DNA of 45,468 nt from the NCBI GenBank assembly GCA_030141605.1, contig JAQGDQ010002427.1, forward strand, positions 1-45,468. Direction: 5' to 3'. The notes under the pieces are model-generated. The model saw nothing but the letters and a program-made list of their open reading frames with translations. It had not been told where the DNA came from and ran no database searches. Below, in pieces: positions 25,591-34,257 of this stretch. A program made the translations under genes and the position numbers. How positions within the stretch are numbered: the first letter of the stretch is position 1; each line of letters begins with the position of its first letter. This DNA comes from Tubiluchus corallicola (lineage: Eukaryota > Priapulida > Priapulimorpha > Priapulimorphida > Tubiluchidae).

Positions 25591-26686
25591 GTTAATAAAT
25601 TTTTCATTTTATGATCTTCTTCCTAGTTCATTAAAGAATAATGATAAAGAAAATGAAGTAAAAAATATATGTGAAACATTAGATGTGATTTTTAGAAAAA
25701 GAATAATACATAAAATAAAAGAAGTAATACTTTTAGATAATATAGATGAATTGGAAGAATGGAAAGTAGATGAGCTAGCTTATGAATACCATTTAGATTT
25801 TTATAAATATAATTTATCTATAGAGAAAAAAAGAGGTTTAGTAAAAAGTTTTGTAATGGGACACATGAAAAAAGGGACACCTTATGCATTAAAGAAAGTA
25901 CTAAATGTCCTTGGGGGATATGATTTGCAAGAGTGGTTTGAATACGGAGGTGATCCATTTTATTTTAAAGTTGAAACAAGTGATGTTATGCAAGAATCTA
26001 GTTATAGAGATATATTTGAAGCAATTGATACATTAAAAAATGAAAGGTCATGGCTAGAAGCACTAAGGGTATTTAAAGAAAAAAGAATGCCTGTAACCAT
26101 AGGGACAGTGGTTATAGAAGGTAGAGAATTAGAAGTAGAAAGCAATTACGTTGAAAATATTTCAGAAAATTCAAATGTAAAACTACTAATGACAGCTATG
26201 GAGGGTAAAGAAACACTCATAAAAAGTAGTGAAATAGCTACAAGTATTGAAAATAATAATCTGTCTAACTTGGGTATTTTGAACAGAACAGGAGGAATAC
26301 AGCAGATAGAGAGCAACCTGGTTGAAAATATAGAAGAAGCTACAACAACCGAGGTAGTTGGAATAGCAAGGACAGGTGGAACACAAGCAGTGACTGTGAC
26401 TCTAGAAGACTTAGAAGACACTGGGGTTGTATATACAGGAATTGGGAACAGAATCGGCAGTAAGCAAGAGATAACAGTAAGTTTAGAAGACTTAGAAAAC
26501 ACTGGGGTTGTATATACAGGAATTTGCAATAGAACTGGAACTATTCAAGAAATTAACAGTAACTACGCTGGAAATATAACAGATAAAAGATCAACAATAA
26601 CAAGGTTTGCTCTCCGCACAGGAGCAAGGCAAGAAATAACTGCAAATCTTGATAATATACATGTAGAAAAAATAATAAATAATTAA
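25583..26686 (+). CDS. Tail protein I-like with repeated C-terminal extension
   Basis: Residues 1-175 carry the P2 gpI pattern: LLP.SLK.ND....NICETLDVIF, LDNIDELEEWKVDELAYEYHLDF and MGHMKKGTPYALKKVLNVLGG. After that comes an unusual extension (about 190-367) with two nearly identical modules, LEDLEDTGVVYTGI and LEDLENTGVVYTGI, 78 bases apart, and looser RTGGIQQI/RTGGTQAV/RTGTIQEI repeats. Ordinary gpI is about 180-200 aa, so this one is nearly doubled. The extension may contact the fibre encoded next. Confidence 0.85.
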   Translation: MNKLINFSFYDLLPSSLKNNDKENEVKNICETLDVIFRKRIIHKIKEVILLDNIDELEEWKVDELAYEYHLDFYKYNLSIEKKRGLVKSFVMGHMKKGTPYALKKVLNVLGGYDLQEWFEYGGDPFYFKVETSDVMQESSYRDIFEAIDTLKNERSWLEALRVFKEKRMPVTIGTVVIEGRELEVESNYVENISENSNVKLLMTAMEGKETLIKSSEIATSIENNNLSNLGILNRTGGIQQIESNLVENIEEATTTEVVGIARTGGTQAVTVTLEDLEDTGVVYTGIGNRIGSKQEITVSLEDLENTGVVYTGICNRTGTIQEINSNYAGNITDKRSTITRFALRTGARQEITANLDNIHVEKIINN

Positions 26687-26697
26687 AGGAGGAAAAA

Positions 26698-28902
26698 ATG
26701 GCAGAATTTAATGGTACAACATTAACAAATAAAGGAAGAGATCTAATTTCAAAATTAATAGCTGGAGAAAATCTAACTTTTACTAAACTTATGATAGGTG
26801 ATGGTGATATAGCAGATAGTGCAGATCAAAAAACACTGACAAAACTAGTAAGTGCTAAGAAAACACTATCAATTATGAACGTAGAAGACTTACAAGACGG
26901 AACTATGAGAGTGAGAGGTTCTTACACAAATAAAGGCCTTTCAAGCGGTTTCTTTGTACGAGAAATAGGATTGTTTGCAAAAGGAAATGATGGTGTAGAA
27001 GTATTATATTGTTATACTAATGCAGGAGATACAGCAGATTATATTCCAGGAGAAGGGGATAATATAATAGAAAATGTACTAGATATAATCACCATAATAG
27101 ATCAAGCAGAAAATGTAACAGCAGTAATATCAGACTCTATAGAATATATAACTAGAAAAGATATAGCAACAGCAACAGAAGTAGAGATGGGCGGTACAGA
27201 TAAAGTAGTAACAGTAGACGCGCTCCATGATTATGTAGATAACTTTGCATGGCCTTTAAATCAGGTAAATAGTAGATATTCAGCTGATATTGATCATGCG
27301 CGTTATACAATTTCTTGGGATGCAGGGGGAGAAAATAATCTATTAGTACCTTATGCGAGTAATAAGGTTGTAATGGAAGAGGCAGGGAAATTTATACATA
27401 ACAACACAACTTATGGAGGAACTAGAGGAGAATTAAATCAAGTAACTATAGATTTAATTGAAAAAATATATTCTATTAACAAAAGAGATAAACGTTATGG
27501 AACAGAATTTTTTATAACAAAAACAACTCAAGGAGATGGAGAAACAGCTCCATTATCAGTTGCTGAAAATAATAATACTTATTATAGAACTTTTTACAGG
27601 AATAAAAACAATTCTACACCTTACTCAAGAGCATTTTGGATAAAAGCAGAAGAAGAAAATACAGTACTTATAATTGCGAAGGGTAAAACATATATAGATG
27701 GAGAAAGAATAACAAAACATACAGTACTTCAAGATACAAATTGGCATTTTGTAATATTCAATCACCAAAATACTCTTGGATATGACTATAACAACTTAGT
27801 TTACATGATGAAAGGAAAAAGCTGTTATACTGCGTTAGAGTATGTAGGAGCAAGCTACTTACCACCAACAGCAGTACTTGGAGCCCCAACTCCGTCTATA
27901 AGTGATGGTATACATGAATATGTAGATAAGTTTGTATGGCCTATGAATAGAGTGGATGGTAGAAATTGTAAACAAGTATATGGGATATATGCAGACGAAT
28001 GGGAAGCTGGGACAAGTAGGCATTTATATAAAGCAAGAAATGGAGGAACTTTTGAAGAAGCAGGTAAATTTATAGATAGCAATACAACTTATGGAGGAAC
28101 TAGAGGAGAATTAAATCAAGTAACAGTAGATCTAGTAGAGACTTGTGGGCATCGGAAGGTAAATGGGAAAGAATTCTATATAACAAAATATACTCAAGGA
28201 AGTGGGACGGCTTACCCTATAGAACTAAATGGACAAACTTATTATTTAAGCGGTGACTCTACTTCAACAGGATTTAATATTATAGGAGAAAAATGGTTTG
28301 TTGCTTATTGGCTAAAAGCCGAAGAAGCAAACACTGTATTATTGTATCCTGGAATGTATGTAGATGGTGAAAAGATGACAACATATACAGTACTTGAGGA
28401 TACAAATTGGCATTTCATACTACTTAATAGCTCTACAACTAATGGCTATACAACTTCTTCTCCATTTTTATATACAAAACCAGGTAAAAGTTTTTATACA
28501 GCAATGGAGTATGCAGGGAGCGGTTGGCTCCCAACAAGAACTAGATTGAAAGTGCCAGCTGTATCTATATATGATAATAATACTGTTGATGTAGGGTTAA
28601 ATAAAAGCACAAATGGCTATATGAAGTTAGCAAATGGTCTTATATATCAATGGGGTAAGACTATATTGCAAGGAGGAATTCAAAATATTATAAACTATAA
28701 TATTACATTTCCTAACAAAGCAACATATATAAATACTTCTATATATCCTCATGCTGCACAAAGCGATGTAGAAATAATAAATTCTTACTTACTTAATAAT
28801 AGTCAATTTGTTGCTTACCATTACGGAATACTTGAAGTAGTGAATAATTCAGGATATTCAGAGTCAGATGCAGAAATAATATGGTTCGCCATAGGATATT
28901 AA
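26698..28902 (+). CDS. Tail fibre protein, probable receptor-binding protein
   Basis: The 734-residue fibre starts behind AAAGGAGG. The N-terminal 150 residues match the tail-collar fibre domain (LTNKGRDLISKLIAGENLTFTKL..GDG and VREIGLFAKG). The middle consists of two related modules of about 225 residues. Each begins HDYVDNFAWPLNQV or HEYVDKFVWPMNRV and contains TTYGGTRGELNQVT.DL and ANTVL/DTNWHF elements. The C-terminus (GYMKLANGLIYQWGK..., ending in GY) is the gp53-like tip that binds receptors. The internal duplication suggests a duplicated carbohydrate-binding unit. Confidence 0.87.
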   Translation: MAEFNGTTLTNKGRDLISKLIAGENLTFTKLMIGDGDIADSADQKTLTKLVSAKKTLSIMNVEDLQDGTMRVRGSYTNKGLSSGFFVREIGLFAKGNDGVEVLYCYTNAGDTADYIPGEGDNIIENVLDIITIIDQAENVTAVISDSIEYITRKDIATATEVEMGGTDKVVTVDALHDYVDNFAWPLNQVNSRYSADIDHARYTISWDAGGENNLLVPYASNKVVMEEAGKFIHNNTTYGGTRGELNQVTIDLIEKIYSINKRDKRYGTEFFITKTTQGDGETAPLSVAENNNTYYRTFYRNKNNSTPYSRAFWIKAEEENTVLIIAKGKTYIDGERITKHTVLQDTNWHFVIFNHQNTLGYDYNNLVYMMKGKSCYTALEYVGASYLPPTAVLGAPTPSISDGIHEYVDKFVWPMNRVDGRNCKQVYGIYADEWEAGTSRHLYKARNGGTFEEAGKFIDSNTTYGGTRGELNQVTVDLVETCGHRKVNGKEFYITKYTQGSGTAYPIELNGQTYYLSGDSTSTGFNIIGEKWFVAYWLKAEEANTVLLYPGMYVDGEKMTTYTVLEDTNWHFILLNSSTTNGYTTSSPFLYTKPGKSFYTAMEYAGSGWLPTRTRLKVPAVSIYDNNTVDVGLNKSTNGYMKLANGLIYQWGKTILQGGIQNIINYNITFPNKATYINTSIYPHAAQSDVEIINSYLLNNSQFVAYHYGILEVVNNSGYSESDAEIIWFAIGY

Positions 28903-28925
28903 AAAAATAAGGAGGAATAAAGTAA

Positions 28926-29627
28926 ATGGAAGATATAAAAAATATAATAAATGAAGAGATAATAGATGAGCCTATGTTAGAGGATATTATGGATATGATA
29001 CCAGAAGACATGGAAATAATAGAAGATGAAGATACAGAGAAGATGAAACATGTGAAAATAGAAAATAATATGATAGTAGGATTTTATGATTCATCAATAA
29101 ACAAAATAGAAGAAGACATGCAAGAAATAACAGAAGAGGAGTATCAAGAACTACTAACAAAACAATCAAATGGGTACACTCTAACAGTAAAAAAAGATGG
29201 AACTATATTTCCAACAAAAAAACCAGTATACGCAGAAACATGGGACGGTAGTGTTTGGACAAGTGATAAAGATAAAGCAGTAGAAGGTAGAATAGCAGAA
29301 CTTAGCATATATAAGAATGAAATAAGAAATAATACTTTAATAGAATTTGAAGGTCATAAACAAAAGATAAGACAAAATGATACCTTTGATTTAAACAATA
29401 TACTTTCAACAGCGCAACTAGAGGAAAAGCCTCAAATGTGGTTTTTTTCAGATGGGACAATGGCAACATTAAGTGTAGAAGATATACAAGCTTTAGGGAA
29501 ATTAATGAAAGATGAAGTAATAAGGATATTAACTATAGAAGGAAAATTAAAAGAAAAAATAGAAAAGTCATCTATAAAAGAATTAGAGTCATTTGATATA
29601 AAAGAACAGTGGGATAGTTTAAATTAA
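28926..29627 (+). CDS. Fibre-associated protein (DUF4376-like)
   Basis: The 233-residue protein has a very acidic N-terminus (about 1-40). A central MIVGFYDSSI..I......ITEEEYQELL segment follows, as in tail fibre assembly or DUF4376 proteins. A C-terminal domain has IRNNTLIEFEGHKQKIRQND and MWFFSDGTMATLSVEDI. Such genes usually follow the fibre gene and serve as chaperone or fibre component. The start is at 28926 behind AAGGAGGAA. Confidence 0.6.
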   Translation: MEDIKNIINEEIIDEPMLEDIMDMIPEDMEIIEDEDTEKMKHVKIENNMIVGFYDSSINKIEEDMQEITEEEYQELLTKQSNGYTLTVKKDGTIFPTKKPVYAETWDGSVWTSDKDKAVEGRIAELSIYKNEIRNNTLIEFEGHKQKIRQNDTFDLNNILSTAQLEEKPQMWFFSDGTMATLSVEDIQALGKLMKDEVIRILTIEGKLKEKIEKSSIKELESFDIKEQWDSLN

Positions 29628-29637
29628 GGAGAAAATT

Positions 29638-30078
29638 ATGATACAAATAGCCTTTTATAAAGGAAAAGGTAAAATCCTAGATAAGTTAATAAGATGGTGG
29701 ACTAGGAGTAAATACAGCCATGTTGAACTAGTAATTTATGGGAACTCTTTCTCTTCATCAGGACGAGATAAAGGAGTGAGAGAAAAATTTATAGATTATG
29801 AAAAGGATAAGTGGGATATCTATGAAATAAAAAAACCTATTAATGATAAAGAAATATATAGTTTTTTTAATAAAACTAAGGATAAAAAATATGATTTTTT
29901 AGGTATTTTATTTTCTCAAATTTTTAATAGAAATAAGCATAATAAAAATAAATACTTTTGTAGTGAATGGCTACTTGAAGCACTAGATAAACAGCTAAAT
30001 ATTACTCATTTAAAAGATTATCATAATTATTCACCAGGGAAATTATATAAATATTTAAAAATAAAGGGGGTAATTTAA
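29638..30078 (+). CDS. Permuted NlpC/P60 (papain-like) hydrolase
   Basis: The 146-residue protein has a KYSHVELVI motif (catalytic His, residues 24-32) before a YFCSEWLLEAL motif (catalytic Cys, about residues 102-112). This His-before-Cys order marks circularly permuted NlpC/P60 or YiiX-type enzymes, which cleave peptidoglycan peptides or act on lipids. It stands first in the lysis cassette and could be a tail-associated or lysis enzyme. There is no signal peptide. Confidence 0.72.
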   Translation: MIQIAFYKGKGKILDKLIRWWTRSKYSHVELVIYGNSFSSSGRDKGVREKFIDYEKDKWDIYEIKKPINDKEIYSFFNKTKDKKYDFLGILFSQIFNRNKHNKNKYFCSEWLLEALDKQLNITHLKDYHNYSPGKLYKYLKIKGVI

Positions 30079-30081
30079 GAA

Positions 30082-30573
30082 ATGAACTTAGAAGGAAAAA
30101 TAATAGAAATAGATGGAATAGAGTACAAGCTTTTGATGTTAAATAGTAATTTTAGTAAATATAAGTTTTCTAAAAGGTCACTTAATAATTTAGAAGGAGT
30201 ACATCCTGATATGGTTTGGTTAGCAAAAGAAGCAATTAAAAATTCACCTTATGACTTTGGAATAACTTCAGGGCTTAGAACAGCAAAAGAGCAAAATGAT
30301 TTATATCAAAAAGGACGAAGTAAAAAAGGTAATATAGTGACATATTGTGACGGGTATAAAAACAAATCAAAACATCAAGTGAAAAGTGATGGCTTTGGTC
30401 ATGCAATAGATATAGTAATATACGTAAATGGTAAGGTGAATTGGAGTGAAAAATATTATCATTCAGTGGCGTGTCATATAAAAGAAGTGGCTAGAAAACT
30501 TGGAATTGATATATCATGGGCTGGTGATTGGAAGAGCTTTGTAGAATTAGTACACTTTGAGTTAAAGAAATAG
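30082..30573 (+). CDS. M15-family peptidoglycan peptidase (endolysin)
   Basis: The 163-residue protein has the M15/VanY-like zinc peptidase pattern: GITSGLRTAKEQNDLYQKGRS (about 53-73), KSDGFGHAIDIVIY (about 106-119, zinc ligands His and Asp), the catalytic-glutamate region SFVELVHFEL (about 152-161, third zinc ligand His) and WAGDW. It resembles the T5-type L-alanyl-D-glutamate endopeptidases that serve as endolysins. It lies between the NlpC-like gene and two holin-like genes, a normal lysis cassette. Confidence 0.87.
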   Translation: MNLEGKIIEIDGIEYKLLMLNSNFSKYKFSKRSLNNLEGVHPDMVWLAKEAIKNSPYDFGITSGLRTAKEQNDLYQKGRSKKGNIVTYCDGYKNKSKHQVKSDGFGHAIDIVIYVNGKVNWSEKYYHSVACHIKEVARKLGIDISWAGDWKSFVELVHFELKK

Positions 30574-30584
30574 GAGGTTATAAA

Positions 30585-31004
30585 ATGATAGGAACTATAG
30601 TATTGATAGTAGTTATTTTAGCAGTACTAGTATACTTTAAGAAGGTGGATTATGTAAAACTTATAGCCTTTGAGGCTGTGGCACAAGCTGAGGTATTTTT
30701 TAAAAGCGGAGAAGGTAAGGCTAAATTAGACTTTGCATTAAAATATATAAATGATTTTATTCCATCTTGGGCTAAATTATTTATAAATGAAAAATTAATA
30801 ATAAAAATAATAGAAGATAGCTTATCAAAACTTCAAGGAGTGTTTAGATCAAATACAGAAAAAATAAAAAATGCTCAAATAAATTCAATAGATACATTAG
30901 CAGATAAAATACTTGAAAGTGATCATTTGAAAAAATATAAAAGTAATATCCTTAATTTAAAAGATAGTCTGAAGTATGAAATAAAAGAAAAGGGGCAACT
31001 ATGA
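30585..31004 (+). CDS. Holin-like protein with one N-terminal TM
   Basis: The 139-residue protein has one hydrophobic N-terminal segment (about 3-18, IGTIVLIVVILAVLVYF) and a long amphipathic/charged helical rest. This is similar to LLH-type phage holins. It starts behind TAGGAGG and overlaps the next membrane gene by four bases (ATGA). It is probably part of holin or pinholin function; the assignment rests on topology and place. Confidence 0.55.
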   Translation: MIGTIVLIVVILAVLVYFKKVDYVKLIAFEAVAQAEVFFKSGEGKAKLDFALKYINDFIPSWAKLFINEKLIIKIIEDSLSKLQGVFRSNTEKIKNAQINSIDTLADKILESDHLKKYKSNILNLKDSLKYEIKEKGQL

Positions 31005-31309
31005 AGATAAGCTTAAGTATCAATACAGCTATTGTTATGCTTACTTTATTTATGGCAGCCTTAGTAGGAAATGTAATATATAGGCATATTACAGATAAAA
31101 CAATAAGTCCTATTGTAGAGCGTCTAGCATATGCTTTAGTTGGAGCTTTTGTTACTGTACTTATATTTAGAAAGTTTCACATTATAAAACTAGACTTATA
31201 TGCAATATCAATAGCTGGTTTAACAGGACTTATGATAGAAATTTTATGGGATAGCAGAAAAAAAATAATAGAAAAATACTTAGGTGGTGGGAAAATTGGA
31301 AAAAAGTAA
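31001..31309 (+). CDS. Holin-like membrane protein (three TM)
   Basis: The 102-residue protein has three hydrophobic segments (about 7-24, 42-60 and 66-84) and a short lysine-rich C-terminus, the usual plan of class I holins. It overlaps the preceding gene by 4 bases and the following one by about 25. It would form the pores that release the M15 endolysin. Confidence 0.6.
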   Translation: MKISLSINTAIVMLTLFMAALVGNVIYRHITDKTISPIVERLAYALVGAFVTVLIFRKFHIIKLDLYAISIAGLTGLMIEILWDSRKKIIEKYLGGGKIGKK

Positions 31310-31592
31310 ACACACTTGCCATTTTATGGAAAATAATAAAGATTGTAGAAGGCTAAGAGAAATAAAAGGACTAGTATTACTACTACTTATATTTTCTATT
31401 ATTTTAATATTTTTATATTTTGGAATTTATACTCACTTATATAGTAATGAACTATGTATACTAATGAGAACAAACACATTTTACCTTAAAAGTAAAACTT
31501 TAACTTTGATATTCTTTATAATAAACTCTTTACTATATCTCGGTGTTTGTGTTTTTTTAGAAGTAAAATATAATGTTAAAAATAAATTTTAA
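31284..31592 (+). CDS. Small membrane protein of the lysis cassette
   Basis: The product is about 98-102 residues; the start is uncertain (GTG 31284 or TTG 31296, the latter behind AGGTGGTGGG). It has a short Cys/His-containing N-terminus (THCHF-like region, with two further Cys), then two transmembrane helices (about 28-48 and 73-92) and a short basic tail. It may be an antiholin or spanin-like partner. It ends just before the terminator at 31591. Confidence 0.5.
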   Translation: MVGKLEKSKHTCHFMENNKDCRRLREIKGLVLLLLIFSIILIFLYFGIYTHLYSNELCILMRTNTFYLKSKTLTLIFFIINSLLYLGVCVFLEVKYNVKNKF

Positions 31593-31615
31593 GAGCTGTA
31601 AAAGGCTCTTTTTTT
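31591..31615 (+). terminator. Rho-independent terminator closing the phage late operon
   Basis: The 6-bp stem AAGAGC/GCTCTT with an 8-base loop is followed by TTTTTT directly after the last lysis gene. It separates phage late transcription from the OLD gene. Confidence 0.8.
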
Positions 31616-31653
31616 ATTTTGTCTAAAATTTATAATTTATTGAAAAAAAACAT

Positions 31654-31683
31654 TTGTTTTGTATAGAGTTTTTATGATATAAT
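31654..31683 (+). promoter_or_regulatory. Sigma-70 promoter of the OLD gene
   Basis: TTGTTT (31654-31659) and TATAAT (31678-31683) with an 18-base spacer lie 21 bases before the ATG. With the terminator on either side of the gene this makes an independent transcription unit. Confidence 0.65.
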
Positions 31684-31704
31684 GTGTATCAAAAGGAGAA
31701 TTTT

Positions 31705-33075
31705 ATGATAAAATCAATTAATATAAAAGGTTATAGAGGTTTTGGAGAATCAGAGGATAAAATTAATTTTGCAGTCCCTAATGGGAAAAAAGGATCTGGA
31801 ATTACCTATTTATTAGGTCAAAATAATACAGGGAAATCCACAATTTTAGAAAGTTTAAAATTTTTTGCCAGTAATGATAAGTCTATAAACCTTAATTTTG
31901 CTGAAAATAAGAGAAATAGATATAATAATAACAAGGTTGAAATTATACTAGAAGTAAATAATGGAAAAAAGTATTCTGTTAAAAGTGACGAGAATATGAA
32001 GTTTTTAACAAAAAAGGTACAATATGACCCATTAATAATTTATAATATTCCATCTAAAAGGACCTTTCCTCATTCTTTCACTGTAGATAGAACTATGTAT
32101 ACTTTAGGGCATGCCAGAGAAACTATTGCTGTACAACCAAATCGTAGCTATAATTATAATAATTCTATTTACTTTATTAACGAAGTAAGTGAAAAGAAAA
32201 AAGATTTTTTTAATTTTGAAATAAAAAAAGTTCTTGACTTCCCTGAGTGGAGAATAGACATGAACAATGATAATAGTTTATTTATAGAATTTTATGATGA
32301 AGAAAACACTCATAATTCAGAAGGGGTTGGAGAAGGAATTCTTTCTATTATGTCATTAATTGGAACACTGATTTTTTCAGGAAAAGATTCAGTAGTTTTA
32401 ATTGATGAACCTGAATCTTCACTACATCCAGAAGTAATATCTAGACTTTCTTCATTACTTCTAGAGTACTCTAAAGACAGGCAAATAATAATATCTACAC
32501 ATTCTCCATATATGGTTGATATACAATCTATATTAAATGGAGCTAAGGTTATTAGAACTACTAAAAAAAATGGTCTAATAAAAACGCATGAATTAAATGA
32601 TGAATCTATTGAGTTTATTAATTCTTTATCTAAATATGCAACATTTCCACACGCTGTTGGTTTAGATGCTAAAGAAATTTTTTTTCAATCAGAAAAAATT
32701 ATTGTAGTTGAAGGGCAAGAAGATGTAGTAGGTTTTAGAAAAAATTTATCAGACACAGACAAAAATTTATTAAAATTTTATGGATGGGGGGCAGGAGGAG
32801 CAGGTAATATTATTAAAGTAGTTAAATTATTACAAAATTTAGGATTTGAAAAAATAGTTGCAATTTATGATGGAGATCAGAAAAAAGCTTATGAAAAGAT
32901 AAAAAAAGAAGTGAAAGGCATAAAAGCTATAATTCTATCTACTGATGATATAAGAGATAAAGATGACAAGGAAGGAATGCTTGATAAAGATCTTAATCTA
33001 AAAGATAATTATGAAACTGAATTTAATGAGATAGTTAAAGATATAAAAAAAGTATTTGGGTATAATAAAAAATAA
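31705..33075 (+). CDS. OLD-family ATP-dependent endonuclease (class 1-like)
   Basis: The start is ATG 31705 (AAAAGGAG at 31691-31698); an upstream GTG at 31684 lies within the promoter. The 456-residue protein has an ABC-type ATPase domain with Walker A GQNNTGKST (38-46), a signature-like SEGVGEGILSI (205-215), Walker B VVLIDEPE (230-237) and H-loop STHSPYM (264-270). A C-terminal TOPRIM domain follows, with IVVEGQED (333-340, catalytic Glu336) and AIYDGDQK (386-393, the D-x-D pair). OLD nucleases exclude other phages. No UvrD-like GajB partner is adjacent, so it is a stand-alone class 1 type. Its own promoter and terminator at the edge of the late operon mark it as a moron gene. Confidence 0.87.
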   Translation: MIKSINIKGYRGFGESEDKINFAVPNGKKGSGITYLLGQNNTGKSTILESLKFFASNDKSINLNFAENKRNRYNNNKVEIILEVNNGKKYSVKSDENMKFLTKKVQYDPLIIYNIPSKRTFPHSFTVDRTMYTLGHARETIAVQPNRSYNYNNSIYFINEVSEKKKDFFNFEIKKVLDFPEWRIDMNNDNSLFIEFYDEENTHNSEGVGEGILSIMSLIGTLIFSGKDSVVLIDEPESSLHPEVISRLSSLLLEYSKDRQIIISTHSPYMVDIQSILNGAKVIRTTKKNGLIKTHELNDESIEFINSLSKYATFPHAVGLDAKEIFFQSEKIIVVEGQEDVVGFRKNLSDTDKNLLKFYGWGAGGAGNIIKVVKLLQNLGFEKIVAIYDGDQKKAYEKIKKEVKGIKAIILSTDDIRDKDDKEGMLDKDLNLKDNYETEFNEIVKDIKKVFGYNKK

Positions 33076-33099
33076 GACTCTCTTAATTGAGGGTCTTTT
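33074..33099 (+). terminator. Terminator of the OLD gene
   Basis: AAGACTCTC (33074-33082) pairs with GAGGGTCTT (33089-33097), 9 bp with one G-T pair and a six-base loop, followed by TTT. It overlaps the stop codon. Confidence 0.75.
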
Positions 33100-33172
33100 C
33101 TTGTTTGAAAAAAATTATAGTATTGTTAGTCACATCAGATCACTTTATATAAACTATTAAGATAGATAATAA

Positions 33173-33193
33173 GGACCTCAACCTATGAGATCC
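33173..33193 (-). terminator. Possible terminator of the convergent two-TM gene
   Basis: The imperfect inverted repeat GGACCTCA/TGAGATCC lies just past the minus-strand stop at 33203. The following T-run is short, so efficiency is doubtful. Confidence 0.4.
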
Positions 33194-33202
33194 ATTTTTA
33201 GT

Positions 33203-34021
33203 TTAAGATGTTGCATATATAAGAACCTCAAATATAATTTCATCAAACGCTTCTTTTGTTAGATCATATTTTTTCCTCATCTCTTCTGTAACAGTTTCCT
33301 CTATTGCGCCAAATCTTTTATCATATTCATCAGTGCTTAATTTAGAAAATATTGAGTCTAACTCTTCATATGATTTAGATAACTGCTTTTTCCAATCAAC
33401 ATAAATTTCTTTCTTTTCTTCTGAAGGAATTGATTCCTTTTGTAAAGCTAAAAGTTGTTTGTAATTTCCATTTTTTTCATAATCAGTAATTCCATGGGTA
33501 TAACCATTTCCTATTTCTATAAATCTTTTATCGCCATAGGCATAAACCCATATTCGATCATACCCTCTTTTTTGCATTTCATCCTCTGCAACAACTTTTA
33601 AAATATTTTCTAGTGTGACTTTGGCAATATCATCTTCAACAAGTATATGGACTCCGCCCTTTCTTACATTACCTGTAGAAGTATCTTCGACCTTAATTAT
33701 TTCATAATATAATTTTTCTTTTTCAGAAGGTGTTTTAATTGTATCTTCTTTTGCCATATTTGTTTCAATCTCTGTATTTTCTTGATTTTCTGTCTCTTCT
33801 TCTGACGGAATAATCATAGCTAAAAATACTACAGCCAATACAGCTCCTATTATTATTTTCTTTATAGGTTTCTTTTTGTTATTTTCCTCTTTAACCTCTA
33901 TGTTTTCACTGTTTATATCTTCTTTAGCTAAAAAATCCTCATTTGCCTTTGTTTCTTTTTTCTTTTTCACGTTGAAATATACTATAGCTCCAATAATTCC
34001 AATTAATATAACTATCCCCAT
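33203..34021 (-). CDS. Two-TM membrane protein with soluble C-terminal domain
   Basis: The 272-residue protein is encoded on the minus strand, convergent with OLD. TM1 is at the extreme N-terminus (2-16). A highly charged Lys/Glu linker leads to TM2 (about 55-70), then an acidic spacer and a soluble domain (about 105-270). The soluble part contains EIIKVEDTSTGNVRKGGVHI and a paired YDRIWVYAYGD, resembling the DUF4875-type domain, but I do not recognise a catalytic motif. AAGGAG lies 13 bases upstream of the ATG. Its position next to OLD and RM genes makes a defence or stress role conceivable but unproven. Confidence 0.6.
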   Translation of the reverse strand: MGIVILIGIIGAIVYFNVKKKKETKANEDFLAKEDINSENIEVKEENNKKKPIKKIIIGAVLAVVFLAMIIPSEEETENQENTEIETNMAKEDTIKTPSEKEKLYYEIIKVEDTSTGNVRKGGVHILVEDDIAKVTLENILKVVAEDEMQKRGYDRIWVYAYGDKRFIEIGNGYTHGITDYEKNGNYKQLLALQKESIPSEEKKEIYVDWKKQLSKSYEELDSIFSKLSTDEYDKRFGAIEETVTEEMRKKYDLTKEAFDEIIFEVLIYATS

Positions 34022-34171
34022 ATTGAGACCACCACTCCTTAAAATCTTAAATAAAGACTATGAAATTTATAGTTTTCTAATAGATGGTACCATATTAGAA
34101 TACGCTTATTCAAGAAAAAATATAATTGTACCGTATTATAGAAAGTATTACTAGCTTTCAAATGAATATTA

Positions 34172-34200
34172 TTGACTTCAAAAGTTGCTGATGATATAAT
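34172..34200 (+). promoter_or_regulatory. Sigma-70 promoter of the truncated helical-repeat gene
   Basis: TTGACT (34172-34177) and TATAAT (34195-34200) are spaced by 17 bases. The sequence from the -10 to the start codon (about 34193-34258) is repeated almost exactly at 38541-38606. Confidence 0.8.
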
Positions 34201-34257
34201 ATGTATATATTGTGAAAAAAATATTTTACTGTATTTCTCTATTATTAGGGGGGAAAA

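Noticed and set aside
26146-26529. Minus-strand ORF of 127 codons with repeated PVYTTPV segments
   Set aside because: It is the complement of the repeated part of the gpI-like gene; no ribosome site.
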